A model generated the notes under the pieces. The model made no database searches. It was not told where the DNA came from and saw only the letters and a list, made by a program, of their open reading frames with translations. This document shows positions 60,687 to 64,000 of a stretch of 64,000 nucleotides of DNA, piece by piece (the first letter of the stretch is position 1; each line of letters starts with the position of its first letter). Made by a program: the position numbers and the translations under genes. The DNA comes from Lunularia cruciata (Eukaryota > Streptophyta > Marchantiopsida > Lunulariales > Lunulariaceae): positions 19,870,744 to 19,934,743 of the forward strand of contig OX419759.1 in assembly GCA_948567375.1 (NCBI GenBank), written 5' to 3'.

Positions 60687-61179
60687 ACTCAAGGCAGTGG
60701 ACTGGATACCTCAGGTGCATCATAGCCAACATAAAGGCAATGTGAGCATTGCCACATATTTGTTCACACTAGTGACCGGTGCTTTGACCTACACCCAAAG
60801 TTATGGAGTCGTAGTGCTGTTATGGCAAGTGGTAGAGGAGCTCCAGGTCATGGAGGACAAGGTGCTAGAGGTGGCGGTAGAGGATCCACACCTAGTAGAG
60901 GTGCAATACCTACCCTTACTTCTTATATAGCTATGGCTACTTGGATTGAGCAATTGGAGCAAGTATGGCCATTGCTCAGAGGAGATCAAATTTGAGTGAT
61001 AAGGCTTCCACCTCATATACTGGTGATAGAGATGCTTTGGACTTCATGTGTGGAGCAGCACAGGTGGATGCATCTACAATAGTGACTAGGAGTGTAGTAC
61101 GTGCTCTAGAGCCTAGAAGAGCATCAATGGAGTTGGATCCACAAAGAAGAGAGGTTGGAAGACAAGTCTGACTTCCCTA

Positions 61180-62070
61180 ATCTTTCATGCTCTTTGAGGC
61201 ATTGCAAATGACATTCATGGCTCCTAGACGTCCTAGTGTAGGTGTGGTAGGTGATGGAGTGCATGATAGACTACCTGCTAGTAAGCCACCTGCTACTACA
61301 CAAATTGAATCTAGCATGATGTTGGGGGCATAGCAGTTGTTTATGCATTGCCCTTTGTTTTCAACTAGTGACATTTTTACATTTTGAGTTGACCTAACCC
61401 CAATGTTTTGGTTGGATGCCATGCTTTGTGGAGGTAGGTATGATGTGGTCCCTACTACTAAAGTAGAGGTTGTTGATAGTGGATTTGACTTGGTTGAGGA
61501 GCATGGGATTTTCTCAGCAACTAGTGGTTTGTGGCACGTAGTAACGACTAGATTGGAGGAGTTGCTAGCTAGACCGGCCTTTGAGAGAGTGCGGTTCACA
61601 CCTGGTGTTGTCCTATTGGATAACCAAAGGGGGAATTTTTGTCTAGTGTGACCTTTAGGGAAGGTCTATACACCACAAAGAGTCTTATTAGACTTTGATA
61701 CCCAATCACTTATGTTGGGGAAGGCTATATTTGTCAATCTGGGGTTACGGAAGATTGATGTGGAGAGGTATATATTTCAGATCCATACATCTCTAGGAGG
61801 TGGTTTGATACAATACATCACATGGGGAGAGCTAGTTGTTCAGATTCAGCCTAGTTATTGAACTGATAGCTCGGTAATTTGAGCTCAGGCCATTGCAACC
61901 ATAGTTGAGTTATATGATATGTTAGTTGGGAGAGCAATGTTTTACCCCATGGGTTTCAATATTGACTATTGGAAGGGGATAACCTCCTATAGACCAGGTT
62001 GGTGGTCTAATGAGGGACGCATATGTTGCCTACCAATACACTTAAGTAGTGGTAGTCTTGGCTCACTATA
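61180..62070 (+). pseudogene. Retropepsin region of the plus copy
   Basis: GVVLLDNQRGNFCLV, stop, PLGKVYTPQRVLLDFDTQSLM and LGKA (61.60-61.73 kb); the catalytic D-S-G is altered to D-F-D. It continues DVERYIFQIHTSLGGG, YITWGELVVQIQPSY and VGRAMFYPMGFNIDYW ... YRPGWWSNEGR (61.75-62.02 kb), the post-protease block typical of this gypsy group. Confidence 0.75.
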
Positions 62071-62199
62071 GTCCAAGAGCATGGTGATATCAATTTCAGC
62101 TTTTAGTGGTGCAATTACTTGGCATGGTGATTTATTGGAGGGGAACACCTATGCAGAAGATACTCTAGTACTAGAGGAGATCACTCGGATTTGGAGTAC

Positions 62200-63370
62200 A
62201 AGTGAGATTGTTCTATCTACCTTGGATGTTCCATTGTGGAGTTTAGAGGAGGCATTGCAACAACATGTAGATCGGTTGGTGCAACAGGCTTGGAGTGGAG
62301 CCTTTGTACCACCAATAGATGAGTATGAGGATGAGCCTCCAGAGTCAATTACCTTGACACCTCTAGATACCACACTCATTGCTTTGTAGTATCTAGTAGA
62401 GGGAGTATGTTTATTGGAGTTGTTTGATGGGATTAACACCAAACTAGTTGCAGTAGTATAGGTAGGTATACAAGTACATAAGTACTTGTATGAGGAGAGA
62501 GATGAGACTACTAGGCAAGTCTCTCTCCATCATGTGGCACACTTGGCCTATTGGTATCTTGAGTTATTACTAATGTCAACAGTTAGGGGTTACCAGAAGG
62601 TCCTACCAATAGACATTTCTTTGCTAGGGTGCATGATCTAGAGAAACATGGGCCTATTTATTTGGTGATTTTTGGATGGCCATGTTAGGGATATACATGT
62701 GTTGGCCAAGATTTGGATCTTCAAGATGCCCATTGTGGTGTGTTTTGGGAGATGTTATGGATACTACGGCATCTCTAGGTTCATCAATTTTTTTCTCTAG
62801 CTTAAATTTTAGAGAACATCCCTTTGATTGGTGATTCTCACACCCGAGTGATGGTGAGTACACATCAGGTCCATTCTTGGATGGGACCTGCTATTTTGTT
62901 AGATGCAACGAGAGTAGAATCACGGGCTCATTGTCTTTGTCTTTGGTGGACAAACCTCTTACCTAAAGAGGTTCTACAATATGCTTATGATGGGATTTAG
63001 CAATTAGACCACATCATTGTTGATGACATCTTGGATGTTGGGCGTTAGATTTAGATGGTGGTAGTGGCTAATAGGTCATCTATGGCAATGGTGAACCTAG
63101 TTGGATAGCCTAGAGCCGCTTTTCCCACACTTACAAGTTTCCTTGGCTCTCATGCTTTTCAAGAAAGAGGTCCTGGACTAGTTTGGGACTCACAGTTATA
63201 GCAATTGGTGGAGCCCAATGCCAATGAGAGAGAGCAAACGATGGGTTTTCACACCAATATTACCATTATTCTAGTAATGTCAAAGGCATCCAAGCATCAA
63301 GTGTTAGGTTTGGATATGGACCTAAAAATTTTACCTGGATTGTGAGCCTTGGCTTGGCAGAGCAATGTAA
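62200..63370 (+). pseudogene. C5 cytosine methyltransferase-like domain (plus copy)
   Basis: Motifs in order: CLLELFDGINTKL (62408-62446, motif I; SAM-binding F-x-G-x-G-T form); a 1-bp deletion near 62628; HDLEKHGPIYLVIFGWPC, stop (62677-62688, catalytic Pro-Cys); GVFWEMLWILRHL; ILENIPLIGDSHTRV (ENV-type motif, 62806-62850; Glu-Asn at 62812-62817); ILLDATRVESRAHCLCLWWT and NLLP (R-x-R-x-W-W-T-N block, about 62893-62962), comparable with the A-H-R-x-R-Y-F-W-G-N block of DNMT3-type enzymes; IIVDDILDVG; MAMVNLVG; GPGLVWDSQL; EPNANEREQTMGFHTNI (63212-63262), like the E-x-E-R-x-x-G-F-P block; and QVLGLDMDL. Fits a DNMT3/DRM-shaped methyltransferase lying between protease and RT. Stops (for example TAG at 62686 after Pro-Cys) show this copy is dead. 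Confidence 0.85.
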
Positions 63371-64000
63371 GATGCACTTGATAAGCATCACCACTCAGAT
63401 ACTTGAGAGCACTATGCCTATCAAGACAATTCAAGCACATGCTGGGGGAAATGGACCAAGTAGACAAGGTATTCTTAGGACACAAGAGTGGCTACTAGGG
63501 AGAGCGGTCTACTTGGAGTCCATCTAGGTGGGTGTGGTCTACTTGGATTAAACCCTTGGTCTACTTGGGATGTAGGTAGAGGACGTATGAGCTTGAAACC
63601 ATATTAGAGGGAGTTTTTCACATTAAGGTTGGGACCTCTAGTGGTTGGGAGCATGACACTACTGCTCTTAAGGGTCCAATGTAGTAGCTAGTTAGTACGT
63701 CTTCCACTCCTATGACAATTAAAAATGATACTTGGGAGCTAGATCTTGGACCTAAGCTTACAAGAGAGGAAAGATGGAGAAGAGGTTCTTGAGGGGCTAC
63801 ACAAGTTGTTTTGCCTTCAATATGAATGATTTAAAAGACTTGGTATTCAGATTAAGCTTAGTAGCAATACAACAATTTTCCAATGTCCTTATGGATGTTG
63901 TGATATGTAGAGGACATTGATTTAGAGCTAGAGTAATGACCTTTTTGAGGTTGGTTTGGTGGAGATTTTGCATGGAAAGTATGCATAAGCAACAATGATG
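63371..64000 (+). pseudogene. Linker and start of RT region, plus copy
   Basis: Decayed coding DNA continuing toward RT: LRGYTSCFAFNMNDLKDLVF at about 63795-63855 corresponds to SCFSFIMKDLGALKG in the minus copy, just before RT. The window ends before the RT palm. Confidence 0.6.

Larger units (their letters stand above)
57719..64000 (+). mobile_element. Ty3/gypsy element with DNMT module, plus copy, truncated by window edge
   Basis: Starts with the LTR-like block TGTCACATCTAGATTGC at 57719. Then gag-like sequence (59.64-60.7 kb), zinc knuckle (60648-60686), retropepsin (61.18-62.07), methyltransferase-like domain (62.2-63.37), and the pre-RT linker GYTSCFAFNMNDLKDLVF (about 63.8 kb). RT and the rest lie beyond the window. 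It is related to, but clearly diverged from, the minus copy and lies head to head with it. TAG/TGA stops are numerous. Confidence 0.8.

Noticed and set aside
60801-61016. Ser/Thr-rich minus-strand ORF
   Set aside because: Antisense of a decayed Gly/Val-rich gag region; no independent support.

Overview
The window is nuclear DNA from a land plant. Three spliced genes with GT-AG introns are recognisable: an NAD kinase of the plant NADK1 type, a CFAP70-like axonemal protein, and the cytosolic ribosomal stalk protein P1 with a telo-box upstream. CFAP70 implies motile flagellated cells, so a lineage with swimming sperm (bryophyte, lycophyte, fern, cycad or Ginkgo) is indicated. The compact introns and repeat types make a bryophyte my best guess, but the species cannot be fixed from this sequence.

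Layout. 0-0.74 kb: broken Ty1/copia RNase H. 2.5-3.6 and 8.4-9.5 kb: two related 3' ends of an RT-type (non-LTR-like) element. Short copies of the same 3' tail lie at 10.8, 11.2, 12.1, 22.3 and 36.6 kb; one has a 7-bp target duplication. 15.9-20.6 kb: NADK, ten coding exons, plus strand. 23.3-29.8 kb: CFAP70-like gene, eight coding exons, plus strand. 30-37 kb and 41.4-43.9 kb: AT-rich DNA with nothing recognisable. 37.9-38.6 kb: 339-bp tandem duplication. 40.3-41.2 kb: RPP1, four exons, minus strand. 44.1-44.8 kb: MULE/FAR1-type transposase remnant beside a perfect 26-bp palindrome.

45-64 kb is a nest of LTR retrotransposons. A complete but inactivated Ty3/gypsy chromovirus (46468-52120; 426-bp LTRs, AACCC target duplication, Met-tRNA primer site, C-terminal chromodomain) sits inside the integrase of an older minus-strand element. 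That older element runs from 57718 down to about 44.9 kb. It is abutted at 57719 by a related plus-strand element that runs off the right edge.

Main discovery. Both copies of the older family carry, between protease and reverse transcriptase, a decayed C5 cytosine DNA methyltransferase domain. Motif I, the PC motif, the ENV/ENI motif, the R-x-R-x-W-W-T-N block and the C-terminal E-R-E...M-G-F block are in order. The minus copy also ends in a PHD-finger-like C4HC3 module after the integrase. The inferred ancestor was gag-PR-DNMT-RT-RNaseH-IN-PHD, a retroelement carrying both a DNA-methylation writer and a histone-tail reader. The chromovirus LTRs separately hold dense arrays of GAAnnTTC modules resembling heat-shock elements. 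The retroelement copies are full of stops and look dead. The three cellular genes look intact.
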